Below, one piece after another: positions 30,402 through 40,815 of a stretch of 64,000 nt of DNA. Origin of the DNA: Microbacterium elymi. Its GTDB lineage: Bacteria; Actinomycetota; Actinomycetes; Actinomycetales; Microbacteriaceae. The notes below the pieces were generated by a model. The model worked only from the letters and a program-made list of their open reading frames with translations. It did no database searches and had not been told where the DNA came from. The DNA lies in the NCBI RefSeq assembly GCF_021582895.2, contig NZ_CP091139.2, forward strand, positions 2,852,001-2,916,000, read 5' to 3'. Positions within the stretch are counted from its first letter, which is position 1; each line of letters begins with the position of its first letter. Made by a program: the position numbers and the translations under genes.

Positions 30402-30515
30402 ATGGACCTCGTCGCGCTTGAACTGTTCTTCGTGGGGCTGCTGGGGCTCGCTTCGCTGGCGATCCTCTTCGTGTCGGTCGTCGTGATCAAGAACCTGTAC
30501 CGCGGCCAGCGCTGA
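30402..30515 (+). CDS. 37-residue single-pass membrane peptide
   Basis: Starts MDLVALELFFVGLLG, continues through one long hydrophobic helix (LGLASLAILFVSVVVIKN) and ends in a basic tail LYRGQR. It has its own ATG after GATAGAGTGGACGGC and sits between two well-supported genes, 11 bp before the nitrobindin-like gene. Frame-consistent codon use (G/C third positions) supports coding. Function unknown. Confidence 0.5.
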   Translation: MDLVALELFFVGLLGLASLAILFVSVVVIKNLYRGQR

Positions 30516-30526
30516 CGGACCGTCTC

Positions 30527-31126
30527 GTGATCGAGATCCCGACCGAGCTGCCGGCCGACCTCGTCCCGATGGCCTGGCTGCTGGGCGTGTGGGAGGGCAC
30601 CGGCGTGATCGACTACGAGACCGGCGACCACCACTTCACCGGTGAGTTCTCGCATCGGGTGAGCTTCAGCCACGATGGCGGCTCCTCGCTGAACTACTCC
30701 GCCGACGCCTGGATCGGCGAGGGCGACCACCGTTCTCTGCTCGTGTCCGAGCTCGGCTACTGGCGGCTGTCGCGTCCGCAGACCGAGGCCGAAGCCGGTC
30801 CCGCCCTGCTCCCCGCGCGCACCGCGGGCCCGCAGCGCACCGCCGAGGACGTCGAGGCCCTGCGCAACGCCGAAGGCGGGTTCGACATCGACGTGGCGCT
30901 CGTGCACTCCGACGGCATCAGCGAGCTCTACCTCGGGCAGATCCGCGGTCCCCGCATCGACATCGCCACGGATGCCGTCATCCGCCCGGCCGGCGCGAAG
31001 GCCTATACCGCGGCATCCCGGATGTACGGCCTGGTGGACGCGCACCTGCTGTGGGCGTGGGATGTGGCCGCCCTCGGCGGCGGGCTGGCCTCGCACGCGT
31101 CGGCCCGACTCGCGAAGGTGCAGTGA
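30527..31126 (+). CDS. Nitrobindin-like heme-binding beta-barrel protein
   Basis: FABP-like/DUF1794 ten-stranded barrel. The heme-cavity motif appears as LLGVWEGTG near residue 19. HHFTGEFSHRVSFSHDG, LSYW-type ELGYWRLSRPQ and a C-terminal SRMYGLVDAHLLWAWDVAA follow. The proximal His expected near the C-terminus is plausibly the one in VDAHLLWAW. 199 residues; GTG start at 30527. Such ferric-heme proteins isomerise peroxynitrite in the studied cases. It overlaps no gene, and ygfZ follows at once (stop TGA then ATG). Confidence 0.85.
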   Translation: MIEIPTELPADLVPMAWLLGVWEGTGVIDYETGDHHFTGEFSHRVSFSHDGGSSLNYSADAWIGEGDHRSLLVSELGYWRLSRPQTEAEAGPALLPARTAGPQRTAEDVEALRNAEGGFDIDVALVHSDGISELYLGQIRGPRIDIATDAVIRPAGAKAYTAASRMYGLVDAHLLWAWDVAALGGGLASHASARLAKVQ

Positions 31127-32250
31127 ATGGACACGGTGCAGGGAATGGATGCTTTCACGCGGCTGCTGACCGCCGCCCCCGGAGCGGTGGTCTCCGACGG
31201 CGTCCTGCAGCACCTGGGCAGCCCGCTCGCCGAGCAGCGCGCCCTGGCCGACGGAACCGCCGTGGTGCCCCTGGGCGATCGCGGCCTGCTGGCGGTGCCC
31301 GGTGAAGACCGGCTGACCTGGCTCGAGTCCTTCTCCACGCAGCGCGTGAGCGTGCTCGCGCCGGGTGAGAGCGCCGAGCTGCTCATCCTCGACCCCAACG
31401 GGCACGTCGAGCACGCGGCATCCATCATCGACGACGGGACCACCGCCTGGCTCATCGTCGACCGGCAGGATGCCGAGCCCCTGCTGTCGTGGCTGAAGAA
31501 GATGCGCTTCCGCCTGCGGGTGGATCCGCGCGATGCGAGCGACGAGCTGGCCATCGTCGGCGGCACGGCCTCCGCCATCGGCGGGCTCCATGCAGCCGCG
31601 CCGGCCGGCGTCGCCCTGGTGTGGCACGATCCCTGGCCGGGCGTGACGGTGGGCGGATGGGCGTACGGCGCCGCCGATCCCCACCCGGGCGCCGACCGCG
31701 ACTGGGCCGAGGCCCTGATCGCGCCGGAGGAGGTCGAGCGGCTCGCGCGGGAGGCGGCATCCGGCGCGCTGCGGCTGTCCGGCTCGCTCGCCGCCGACGC
31801 GCTGCGCATCGCGGCGTGGAGGCCGCGGATGTCCGACGCCGACGAACGGCTCCTGCCGCACGAGGCGGACTGGATGCGCGAGCGCCGTGCACCTGGACAA
31901 GGGATGCTATCGGGGCCAGGAGACGGTGGCCAAGGTGCACAACCTCGGTCACCCGCCGCGGCGGATGGTCGAGCTCGAGCTGGACGGCAGCGAATCCGCA
32001 CTGCCTGCGCGGGGAGACGCCGTGCGCGCCGGAGACACCGTGGTCGGCACGGTCATGGCGGCCGCGCTCCACTACCAGGACGGTCCGATCGCCCTCGCGC
32101 TGGTGCGCCGGAACACTCCGGTCGACGCCGAGCTCGTCGTCGACGCCGAGGCGGGGCCGATCGCGGCCGCGCAGGAGGTCATCGTCCCGCCGGAGGCCGG
32201 AGCCACGGCATCCGTCCCTCGCCTCCCGCGGCTCGGCCGCCGGCGCTGAC
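31127..32250 (+). CDS. ygfZ: YgfZ/GcvT folate-binding Fe-S repair protein, one frame break
   Basis: Tetrahydrofolate-dependent protein that supports Fe-S enzyme activity. N-terminal GcvT-like fold with [18 protein letters not shown]; the family signature [12 protein letters not shown] follows a frame break near 31888 (GCGAGC for GCAGC, expected [11 protein letters not shown]). C-terminal barrel has [10 protein letters not shown] and [11 protein letters not shown]. About 374 residues. ATG 31127 directly follows the stop of the upstream gene; an internal ATG at 31145 is possible. Confidence 0.9.
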
Positions 32251-32283
32251 GGCGGCGGCCGGACGCGTCGCTAAGCTGGAATC

Positions 32284-33029
32284 ATGACCGCCCCGTACAC
32301 GCTCATCCTGCTGCGCCACGGCCAGAGCACCTGGAACAAGTCCAACCAGTTCACCGGATGGGTGGATGTGCGCCTGACCGAGCAGGGCGAGGCCGAGGCC
32401 CGCCGCGGCGGGCAGCTGCTGGCCGAGGCCGGTATCCTCCCGGACGTCGTGCACACCTCGGTGCTCTCCCGCGCGATCCAGACCGCCGATCTGGCGCTGG
32501 ACGCCGCCGACCGGCTGTGGATCCCGGTGACCCGCTCGTGGCGGCTGAACGAGCGCCACTACGGGGCGCTGCAGGGCAAGGACAAGGCGCAGACCCTGGC
32601 CGAATTCGGTCAGGAGCAGTTCATGCTCTGGCGCCGCTCGTTCGACGTCCCGCCGCCCGAGCTGCCGGACGACTCCGAGTACAGTCAGGCGCACGATCCC
32701 CGCTACGCCGGCATCGACGGCGAGGTGCCGCGCACCGAGTCGCTCAAGCTCGTGATCGACCGGCGCTGCCGTACTGGCACAGCGATATCGTGCCCGACCT
32801 GCAGTCCGGCAAGACGGTGCTGGTGGCCGCGCACGGCAACTCGCTGCGCGCGATGGTCAAGCACCTGGACGGCATCAGCGACGCCGACATCGCCGAGTTG
32901 AACATCCCCACCGGCATCCCGCTGGTCTACCGTCTGGGCGAGGATCTCGCCCCGCTCGGCCCCGGTGAGTACCTCGACCCCGAGGCGGCCGCCGCCGGCG
33001 CCGCCGCGGTCGCCAACCAGGGCAAATAG
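32284..33029 (+). CDS. gpmA: 2,3-bisphosphoglycerate-dependent phosphoglycerate mutase, one frame break
   Basis: Glycolytic enzyme interconverting 3- and 2-phosphoglycerate. The catalytic motif is [10 protein letters not shown], then [29 protein letters not shown] and the second His in [18 protein letters not shown]. The frame breaks near 32763, where DRLLPYWHSD is expected and one base of CTGCTG is missing. About 248 residues. It lies beside phoU/senX3/regX3 as in many actinobacteria, convergent with phoU. Confidence 0.93.
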
Positions 33030-33037
33030 AGCCGCCG

Positions 33038-33699
33038 CTACACCTCGGGCTCGACGTCGGCGGTCCAGTCGCCGGTCGCCAGGTACATGACCTTCTTGGC
33101 GACCGAGACGGCGTGATCGGCGAACCGCTCGTGGTACCGGCTGGCCAGCGTGGCGTCGACGGTGGCGCTCGCCTCGCCGGTCCAGCTGTCGCTGAGCACC
33201 TTCTCGAACACCGAGATGTGCAGGTCGTCGATGTCGTCGTCGGCGTTGCGCAGGCGCTCGGCCAGCTCGAGGTCCTGCGTGCGCAGCGCTGGGTCAGGGT
33301 GCGCGCGGCCTCCACGTCCAGCTCGCCCATCTTCGTGAACGTCGAGCGCAGGCCCTTCGGGATCGCCCGCTCGGGGAACCGCATCCGGGTCAGCTGGGCG
33401 ATGTGCTCGGCGATGTCGCCCATCCGCTCCAGCGACGCGCTCACCCGCAGCGACATGACGACGATGCGCAGATCCCGGGCCACCGGCTGCTGCCGGGCCA
33501 GGATCTCGATGGCCAGCTCATCCAGCTCGATCGTCTTGTCGTCGATGATGCTGTCGGCATCGATCACCTCTTCGGCCAGCGTGACGTCGCTGGTGCCGAA
33601 CGCCCGGGTCGCCTTCTCGATGGCGACGGTGACCAGCTCGGCGATCTCGACCAGCCGCGACTGGACGTCTTCGAGCGACTGATGGAACACTTCGCGCAT
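33038..33699 (-). CDS. phoU: Phosphate signalling protein PhoU, one frame break
   Basis: Negative regulator that links the Pst transporter to the SenX3 kinase. Two three-helix bundles with metal-binding motifs: the first includes VIDADSIIDDKTIELDELA and RIVVMSLRVSASLERMGDIA. After a break near 33289 (a base missing in CTGCTG; expected TQLLRTQDLELAE) the second reads RNADDDIDDLHI, RYHERFADHAVSVAKKVMYL and ends EPEV. About 221 residues. Divergent from senX3 with a PHO box between. Confidence 0.93.
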
Positions 33700-33769
33700 G
33701 GGTGGCACCGCTTCTTCGAATCGAGATGCCCGGACGGCGGTCCAGGTCCCGCTGATTGTCGTCATCGAA

Positions 33770-33802
33770 GGTTAACGGACGGTGCCGTCGAGGTGAACAC
33801 TG
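33770..33802. promoter_or_regulatory. PHO box between phoU and senX3
   Basis: Three consecutive 11-nt units start with GGT: GGTTAACGGAC (33770-33780), GGTGCCGTCGA (33781-33791) and GGTGAACACTG (33792-33802). The first and third keep the G-T-T/G-AAC core of PhoP/RegX3 boxes. The position between divergent phoU and senX3 suggests autoregulation. Confidence 0.55.
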
Positions 33803-33869
33803 GATGCCTCGCCCCGGTCGTCGCGGGTTCCCGTTCTCGGCGACCCGGTCTGAACCGTACCCTGGGTGC

Positions 33870-35062
33870 ATGACCACTCCGCAGCTCGCCCTGTTCGCGC
33901 TGCTCATCGGGGTGGTCCTGGGCGGGTCGGTCGCCCTCGTGGTGGTCGCCTCCTATCGGGCACGCGACCGCGCGGTGGGGCAGGCATCCACAGGGCTCCC
34001 GGACGGCGTGCGGGACGTCCTGGCCGGCATGGACGACCCGGCGGTGGTGGTGGATGCCTCAGGTACGGTGGTCGCGGCATCCATGCCCGCTGCGGCATAT
34101 CACTTCGTCGAACGTGCCGTGCTGCCCACCGAAGAGCTGGCGCTGCTGGCCCGCGCCGCGCGGGCGGGGACGGCATCCGCCCCCGTCACCATGCGGCTGG
34201 ACCGGGGCGCGGAGCAGCGGGCGGTCTCGGCGCGCGCACGGGCGATCACGTCCCGGCTGGTGCTCATCGTCCTGCGCGACATCACCGAGCAGGAGCGCGT
34301 CGAGCAGATGCGCCGGGATTTCGTGGCCAACACCAGCCACGAGCTGAAGACGCCGGTCGGCGCGGTGGGGCTGCTGGCCGAGGCGGTCGACTCGGCCGCC
34401 GACGATCCCGGCCAGGTGCGCGAGTTCGCCCGCCGGCTCGAGCGCGAGGCCGACCGGCTGGCGTCGCTGACCTCGCGGATCATGAGCCTGTCGCGGCTGC
34501 AGACCGAGGAGCCGACCACGCTGCGCGATGTCGCGGTGGACGACCTGATCGCCGCGCAGATCGATGCGCACGCGGCCCAGGCGGACTCGGCGGGCGTCCG
34601 GGTGATGCGCGGCGGCGACCGGGGCGCGTTCGTGCACGGCGACCTGCCGGTGCTGGGCGAGGCGCTGGGCAATCTGCTGGCGAACGCCATCGCCTACTCT
34701 CCGTCCGGCTCCCACGTGGGCGTGGGCGTGAAGATCGAGGGCCGCGTCGTCGAGATCGCCGTGGCCGATCAGGGCATCGGCATCGACGAGAGCGACCAGG
34801 AGCGCGTCTTCGAGCGGTTCTACCGCGCCGACCAGGCGCGCTCGCGGCGCACCGGCGGCACCGGCCTGGGGCTGGCGATCGTCAAGCACGCCGTGCAGCG
34901 GCACGGCGGCGAGGTGCGGCTGTGGTCGCAGCCGGGACGCGGCTCGACCTTCACCGTCCGGCTGCCTCTGGCCCCACCCCCGACCCATCGGGCGGGGCGG
35001 GCGGCAAGAAGAAGTCGAAGAAGAACAAGAAGAAGTCCGCACGGAAGGAACCCACCGCATGA
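33870..35062 (+). CDS. senX3: Sensor histidine kinase SenX3, C-terminal frame break
   Basis: Membrane sensor of phosphate limitation. N-terminal helices [21 protein letters not shown], then a PAS-like region ([19 protein letters not shown]) and the HisKA box [16 protein letters not shown]. The HATPase domain has [36 protein letters not shown] and [14 protein letters not shown]. Near 34970 a C-run shifts the frame; in the frame I prefer, the protein ends in a Lys-rich tail ([10 protein letters not shown]) and stops at TGA overlapping the regX3 ATG. Without the shift it would end at 35087, overlapping regX3 by 29 bp. Confidence 0.92.
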
Positions 35063-35742
35063 CCCGAGTGCTGATCGTCGAGGATGAGCCGGACCTCGCC
35101 GACCCCCTGGCCTACCTGCTGGGCCGGGAGGGGTTCGAGGTCGAGATCGCCGAGGACGGCCCGGCCGCCCTCGAGGCGTTCCAGGCCCGCGGCGCCGACA
35201 TCATCCTGCTCGACCTGATGCTGCCCGGGATGCCGGGGACCGAGGTGTGCCGTCAGATCCGGGCCACCAGCGCGGTGCCGGTGGTCATGCTGACGGCCAA
35301 GGACAGCGAGGTGGACATCGTGGTCGGGCTGGAGCTCGGCGCCGACGACTACGTGACCAAGCCCTACTCGACCCGCGAGCTGCTCGCCCGGATGCGCGCG
35401 GTGCTCCGCCGCAGCGCCGCGGCCGACGCCGACCTGGACGAGCGGGTGCTCAGCGGCGGGCGGGTGACGCTGGACATCGACCGGCACACCGTCGAGGTCG
35501 CCGGCGAGCAGATCCCCATGCCGCTGAAGGAGTTCGAGCTGCTCGAGGTGCTGATGCGCAACGAGGGGCGGGTGCTCACCCGCGGGCAGCTGATCGACCG
35601 CGTCTGGGGAAGCGACTACTTCGGGGACACCAAGACGCTGGACGTGCACATCAAGCGGATCCGCTCGCGCATCGAGAAGGACCCGCGCGAGCCGGTGATG
35701 CTCGTCACCATCCGCGGACTGGGGTACCGCTTCGAGGGCTGA
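35059..35742 (+). CDS. regX3: Response regulator RegX3
   Basis: OmpR-family regulator activated by SenX3 under phosphate limitation. Receiver: [18 protein letters not shown] with the acidic pair, phospho-acceptor Asp in [13 protein letters not shown], and the conserved Lys in [11 protein letters not shown]. Winged-helix domain: [39 protein letters not shown] and [10 protein letters not shown]. 227 residues, intact. Predicted targets here are the PHO boxes at pstS and phoU/senX3. Confidence 0.96.
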   Translation: MTRVLIVEDEPDLADPLAYLLGREGFEVEIAEDGPAALEAFQARGADIILLDLMLPGMPGTEVCRQIRATSAVPVVMLTAKDSEVDIVVGLELGADDYVTKPYSTRELLARMRAVLRRSAAADADLDERVLSGGRVTLDIDRHTVEVAGEQIPMPLKEFELLEVLMRNEGRVLTRGQLIDRVWGSDYFGDTKTLDVHIKRIRSRIEKDPREPVMLVTIRGLGYRFEG

Positions 35743-35769
35743 GCACGCTCGCCACGCCCGCGCTGGGCG

Positions 35770-36270
35770 CTACGGCGCGGTGGCCGCCGCCGGCTGCGGG
35801 ACGAGGCTGGTCAGGTACGTCTCCTCGCCGCCGAGCACCGGCACGTTGGCCTGCGCGCCGTCGGCCTGGCCCGACTGGAAGTAGATCGAGACGGTCCCGC
35901 CGGGCTTGACGTCCAGGGCGTCGATCCGCAGCGGGTCGACGTTCTCGCCGAGGCTGGAGACCGTGTGCGCCGGGACCTGGACGGTGGACGAGCTGGCCGA
36001 GGAGCCGTCGCCGACCTGGACGTTCAGGGTCTGCGACTGCCCGGTCATGTTCACGACCGCCATGACCAGGTTGCCCACCGCACCGTCGGGCGTGGCCACC
36101 ACCAGCGCGTTGCGCACCTGCAGCGGCGCCCCGGCCGAGTCGGCGACGTTCACACCGTCTGCCGGCGAGTAGGGGATCGTGGTGCCCTGAGGGGAGATCA
36201 TGGAGCAGCCGGATGCTCCGAGGATGACGGCGGCGCAGACGGCCACGGACGCGAGCAAGCGCGATTTCAC
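35770..36270 (-). CDS. LpqE-like lipoprotein
   Basis: Exported lipoprotein of about 166 residues. The signal peptide ends in the lipobox GASGC; the mature part is beta-rich (NALVVATPDGAVGNLVMAVV, TLNVQVGDGSSASS, VKPGGTVSIYFQSG). The position divergent from carD matches mycobacterial lpqE, and the length agrees; sequence similarity to the PCuAC-type fold is a tentative inference. The GTG at 36270 is preferred because GGAGG lies just upstream; GTG 36282 is in frame. Confidence 0.72.
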   Translation of the reverse strand: MKSRLLASVAVCAAVILGASGCSMISPQGTTIPYSPADGVNVADSAGAPLQVRNALVVATPDGAVGNLVMAVVNMTGQSQTLNVQVGDGSSASSSTVQVPAHTVSSLGENVDPLRIDALDVKPGGTVSIYFQSGQADGAQANVPVLGGEETYLTSLVPQPAAATAP

Positions 36271-36416
36271 TGTTCCTCCCACAGGGCATTCGATGTGCTC
36301 TTGCAGTCTACGGGGTCGCCCGGGCGCAGATGGGACCGGCTTCCGCCGACGTGCTGGGCAAACCTTAGTGCATACTCGCTGTGGTATCCTTGAGGTTGCC
36401 GAAAGGATATAACTGC

Positions 36417-36899
36417 ATGCTTTTTGAGGTTGGCGAGACGGTCGTTTATCCCCACCATGGTGCGGCGACGATTTCCGAAGTGAAGACCCGCGTCATCAAG
36501 GGTGAAGAGAAGGTCTATCTGAAGCTCCGCGTCACTCAAGGCGACCTGGTCATCGAGGTCCCGGCAGACAATGTCGACCTCGTCGGCGTCCGTGATGTCA
36601 TCGGCAAGGAGGGCCTGGAGAAGGTCTTCGAGGTGCTGCGCGCTCCGTTCACAGAGGAGCCGACCAACTGGTCGCGCCGCTACAAGGCGAACCTCGAGAA
36701 ACTGGCCTCCGGCGATGTGATCAAGGTGAGCGAGGTCGTCCGCGACCTGTGGCGCCGCGATCAGGACCGGGGGCTGTCCGCGGGCGAGAAGCGGATGCTG
36801 GCCAAGGCCCGGCAGATCCTCATCTCCGAGCTTGCGCTGGCCGAGAAGACCGACGAAGAGCAGGCCAGCGGCCTGCTCGACGAGGTCCTCGCCTCCTGA
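36417..36899 (+). CDS. carD: RNA polymerase-binding regulator CarD
   Basis: Binds the RNA polymerase beta subunit and stabilises open complexes, notably at rRNA promoters. N-terminal Tudor-like [20 protein letters not shown] and [17 protein letters not shown]. The helical DNA-binding C-terminal domain contains [16 protein letters not shown] and [19 protein letters not shown] with the conserved Trp. 160 residues, intact; GAAAGGA lies upstream of ATG 36417. First gene of the carD-ispDF-cysS-rlmB block. Confidence 0.97.
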   Translation: MLFEVGETVVYPHHGAATISEVKTRVIKGEEKVYLKLRVTQGDLVIEVPADNVDLVGVRDVIGKEGLEKVFEVLRAPFTEEPTNWSRRYKANLEKLASGDVIKVSEVVRDLWRRDQDRGLSAGEKRMLAKARQILISELALAEKTDEEQASGLLDEVLAS

Positions 36900-36942
36900 G
36901 ACGGCGCTGAGCCGCGCTGACTCGGCGCGCTAGTCTCGGGGC

Positions 36943-38176
36943 GTGAGCATCGCCCCCGTTCCCCGCGTCGCGATCATCGTCGTGGCGGCTGGTTCGGGCG
37001 TGCGCCTCGGCGCCGACGCGCCCAAGGCGTTCGTCGGCATCGACGAGCACTCGGTGCTCCGACCATGCGCTGCGGCGGGTCCTGGCCGTGCCGGACGCGC
37101 TCGTCGTGGTCGCGGTGCCGGCCGGTCGCGAAGGCGACGCCCGCACCGAGACGATGGCTGTGGCCGAGGGCGCGGCCGAGCGGGTGCGGGTCGTCGCCGG
37201 CGGCCGCACCCGGCAGGAATCGGTTGCGGCCGCCCTGCACGCGGTCTGGCCGGACGTGCAGGTCGTGCTGGTGCACGATGCGGCGCGCGCACTGGTCCCG
37301 CCCGAGGTGTTCGCGCGGGTGATCGCCGCGGTCGTCGCCGGTGCCGCCGGGGTGGTCCCCGTGCTGCCGATGGTCGACACGATCAAGCAGGTGGACGCGG
37401 ATGCCGTGATCGGCACCGCGGACCGCACCGGCTTGGCGGCCGCGCAGACCCCGCAGGGGTTCCGCCGGGATGTGCTGGACGCCGCCTACCGGGTCGCGGC
37501 CGAGGAGTACACCGATGACGCGGCGCTCGTCGCGGCGGCCGGCCACAGCATCCTGACCGTTCCGGGCGACCCGCGCGGCTTCAAGATCACCGCCCCCGCC
37601 GATCTGGAGCGCGCCCGCGCCGCCGTGCGCGCCGAACCGGCATCGACCGAGCGTGCGGAGCCGCAGTCCGCCGCCCGCGTCTCGGCTGCCGGGCCGCTGC
37701 CGCCGCGGGTCGGGATCGGCACCGATGTGCACGCGGTCGGCGGCGACGGCGCGCTGTGGCTGGCCGGGCTGGAATGGCCGGGCGAGCCGGCGCTGTCCGG
37801 GCATTCGGACGGGGATGCGGTGGCCCACGCGATCGTGGATGCGCTGCTGGCCGCCGCCGGCCTCGGCGACATCGGCAGCCGGTTCGGCACGGCACGGCCG
37901 GAGTTCGCCGGCGGCCACGCGGACGTCTTCCTCGCCCGCACGCGGAGGCTGCTGGCCGACGCCGGGTTCTCGATCGGCAACGTCGCCGTGCAGGTGCAGG
38001 CGCGACGGCCCCGGCTGGCCGCCCGACGCGCCGAGGCCGAAGCGGCCCTGTCGGCGGCGCTCGGCGGTGCGCCGGTCTCGGTGTCGGCCACCACCACGGA
38101 CGGCCTGGGCTTCACCGGGAGCGGTGACGGGGTGGCGGCGTTCGCGGTCGCGCTCCTCGTGCCCGCGCCGGCCTGA
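36943..38176 (+). CDS. ispDF: Bifunctional IspD-IspF isoprenoid enzyme, one frame break
   Basis: Two MEP-pathway activities in one chain. The IspD part (residues 1-225) has [40 protein letters not shown] and [13 protein letters not shown]. The IspF part (about 250-410) has [11 protein letters not shown] with the metal-binding Asp-x-His, [25 protein letters not shown] and [14 protein letters not shown]. An Ala/Glu-rich linker joins them without a stop. The frame breaks near 37060 (one extra C in GTGCTCCGACC; expected SVLDHALRRV). GTG start at 36943. In mycobacteria the two are adjacent separate genes. Confidence 0.9.
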
Positions 38177-38274
38177 CCCGGGCGCCGTCCGCCTCCCGTC
38201 ACCGGCGGAACGCGGCGTGCAGCGCGCGTGCAACGCGCATCTCGTGCGGAGGATGCCGCCGGTAGTCTTGACGG

Positions 38275-39690
38275 GTGACTCTCCGGCTCCATGACACCGC
38301 GGCGCAGACCCTGCGCGCGTTCGTGCCGCTGCGCCCGGACGAGGTCACCGTCTACGTCTGCGGCCCCACCGTGCAGTCCGGCCCGCACATCGGGCACCTG
38401 CGCGGGGCGCTGAGCTTCGACATCCTCACCCGCTGGCTGGAGCACCGCTTCGGCCGGGTCACGGTGGTGCGCAACGTGACTGACATCGACGACAAGGTGG
38501 TCGCCAACGCGACCGACGCCGAGCCGTGGTGGGCGCTGGCGTACCGGATCGAGCGCGAGTTCACCGCGGCATATGCCGCCATCGGCATCCGCCCTCCGAC
38601 GTATGAGCCCCGGGCCACCGGACACATCCCGCAGATGGTGGAGCTGATCGACACGCTGATCGAGCGCGGGCACGCGTACCCGGCCGCCGACGACTCCGGG
38701 GACGTGTACTTCGACGTGCGGTCGTGGCCGGACTACGGCAGCCTCACGCATCAGGCGCTGGACGCGATGGAACCGGCGGAGGACGCCGACCCGCGCGGCA
38801 AGCGCGACCCGCACGACTTCGCCCTGTGGAAGGGCGCCAAACCCGGTGAGCCGCCCACCGCGACCTGGGACGCGCCCTGGGGACCCGGGCGCCCGGGCTG
38901 GCACATCGAGTGCTCGGCGATGGCCCGCCGCTACCTCGGCCGCGACTTCGACATCCACGGCGGAGGGCTCGACCTGCGGTTTCCGCACCACGAGAACGAG
39001 CTGGCCCAGTCCACCGCCGCCGGCGACGGCTTCGCGCGCTACTGGGTGCACAACGGACTGGTCACCGTCGACGGGCAGAAGATGTCCAAGTCGCTGGGCA
39101 ACTTCCTCCTCGCCGCCGACCTGCTCGACCGGCGCGACCCGCTCGTGGTCCGCTACGCGCTCGCCGCCGCGCACTATCGATCCAGCCTGGACGTGTCCGA
39201 CCGCAGTCTGGACGAGGCCGAAGCCGCCCTCGACCGCATCCGCACGTTCCTGGAGCGGGTGCTCCGTGAACGCGGCGAGAACGGGCTGCTCGCGCGTGGC
39301 ACCGAGACGCCCGCGTCGTTCGCCGCCGCGATGGACGACGACCTGGGGGTGCCGCAGGCGCTGGCGGTCGTGCACGAGACCGTCCGCGCCGGAAACGCCG
39401 CGCTCGACGCCGGCGACGCGGATGCTGCGGGTGCGGCGTTCGACGCCGTGATCGCGATGACCGGCATTCTGGGCATCAACCCGCTCGATCCGCACTGGCG
39501 GCAGCAGAGTGCCGGGCCCGAGGCATCCGCCCTCGACGCCCTCGTGCAGACCATGATCGACCAGCGCGCACAGGCGCGCAGGGACAAGGACTGGGCCGCG
39601 GCCGACCGCATCCGCGACGCGATCGCGGCGGCCGGCATCGCCCTCGAGGACGGGTCCTCCGGGACCCATTGGAGTGTGCAGAATGGCTAA
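38275..39690 (+). CDS. cysS: Cysteinyl-tRNA synthetase
   Basis: Class Ia aminoacyl-tRNA synthetase. The HIGH motif is in [14 protein letters not shown] and the KMSKS motif in [12 protein letters not shown]. Zinc ligands include the Cys in VYVCGPTVQ and in WHIECSAMA with the later HHENE. 471 residues, no frame break. GTG start at 38275, 15 nt after a GTAGTC; the stop overlaps rlmB by 8 nt. Confidence 0.96.
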   Translation: MTLRLHDTAAQTLRAFVPLRPDEVTVYVCGPTVQSGPHIGHLRGALSFDILTRWLEHRFGRVTVVRNVTDIDDKVVANATDAEPWWALAYRIEREFTAAYAAIGIRPPTYEPRATGHIPQMVELIDTLIERGHAYPAADDSGDVYFDVRSWPDYGSLTHQALDAMEPAEDADPRGKRDPHDFALWKGAKPGEPPTATWDAPWGPGRPGWHIECSAMARRYLGRDFDIHGGGLDLRFPHHENELAQSTAAGDGFARYWVHNGLVTVDGQKMSKSLGNFLLAADLLDRRDPLVVRYALAAAHYRSSLDVSDRSLDEAEAALDRIRTFLERVLRERGENGLLARGTETPASFAAAMDDDLGVPQALAVVHETVRAGNAALDAGDADAAGAAFDAVIAMTGILGINPLDPHWRQQSAGPEASALDALVQTMIDQRAQARRDKDWAAADRIRDAIAAAGIALEDGSSGTHWSVQNG

Positions 39691-40704
39691 GCCGCAGGGA
39701 TCCGGGCGGGGCAACAGCAAGAAGAAGGGGCCCACCAAGGGCACCGGCGGCCACGGGCGCAAGGCGCTCGAGGGCAAGGGACCCACACCGAAGGCCGAGG
39801 ACCGCAGCTGGCACGTCGCCGGCAAGCGCAAGGCGGCGCAGGAGCGCTATGCCGCCTCGGGCGGCAAGGGACGGCCCGGGGCAGGACGCAGCAGGGCTCC
39901 AACCCGAACCGCGCGTCGCGGGGGACGTCCGCCGACGACACCGAGACGGTGACCGGGCGCAACTCGGTGCTGGAGGCGCTGCGCACCCGCATCCCGGCCA
40001 TCGCGCTGTACATCGCGCAGCGCGTGGAGATGGACGATCGGGTCAAGGAGATGCTCTCCATCGCGTCGCACCGCGAGATCCCGGTGCTGGAGGTCACCCG
40101 ACCCGAGCTGGATCGGATGGCCGGCATCGGGGGCGTGCACCAGGGCATCGCGCTGAAGGTGCCGCCGTACGAGTACGCGCATCCGCAGGACGTGCTCGAG
40201 GAGGCGCTCGCCGACGGTGAGACGCCGCTGCTGGTGGCGTTGGACGGGGTCACCGATCCGCGGAACCTGGGAGCGATCATCCGCTCCGCGGCCGCGTTCG
40301 GCGCGCACGGGGTGATCCTGCCGCAGCGACGCTCGGCGAGTGTGAACTCGGCCGCGTGGAAGACGAGCGCCGGCGCCGCCGCGCGCCTCCCGGTCGCGCT
40401 GGCGGCGAACCTCACCTCGACGCTGAAGGAGTTCAAGAAGCAGGGCGTGTTCGTCCTGGGTCTGGACGGCGGCGGGGACGTGTCGCTGCCCGAGCTGACC
40501 CTGGCCGACCGCCCGGTCGTCATCGTGTGCGGCTCGGAGGGCAAGGGGCTGTCGCGCCTGGTCACCGAGACCTGCGACCAGATCGTGTCGATCCCGATCT
40601 CGGCGGCCACCGAGTCGCTGAACGCGGGGATCGCGACGTCGGTCGCGCTGTACCAGGTGGCCACCATGCGCGCCGCCGATGCCGCGCAGGCGCCTGGCGC
40701 CTGA
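39683..40704 (+). CDS. rlmB: 23S rRNA 2'-O-ribose methyltransferase RlmB (SpoU family), one frame break
   Basis: SPOUT-class methyltransferase modifying 23S rRNA. It starts with a long basic actinobacterial extension ([20 protein letters not shown]). After a frame break near 39885, in a GCAGCAGGG context, it continues [54 protein letters not shown] and [20 protein letters not shown], the three SpoU motifs with the trefoil knot. About 340 residues. It overlaps the cysS stop, as in mycobacteria. Confidence 0.92.
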
Positions 40705-40815
40705 GCCCGCACGACTCCCATCGGGCGGAAGGCCGGAATAGCCCGGTCGGGGCGGTGTTGGATGGTGGTGGGGTGCCGGCTCGGCGCCGCGCACCGTCAG
40801 CGGAGAGGAACAGCA

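Noticed and set aside
37486..39831. Very long minus-strand open frame (781 codons) opposite ispF/cysS
   Set aside because: It is the antisense shadow of high-GC genes; the plus strand encodes clear IspF and CysS motifs.
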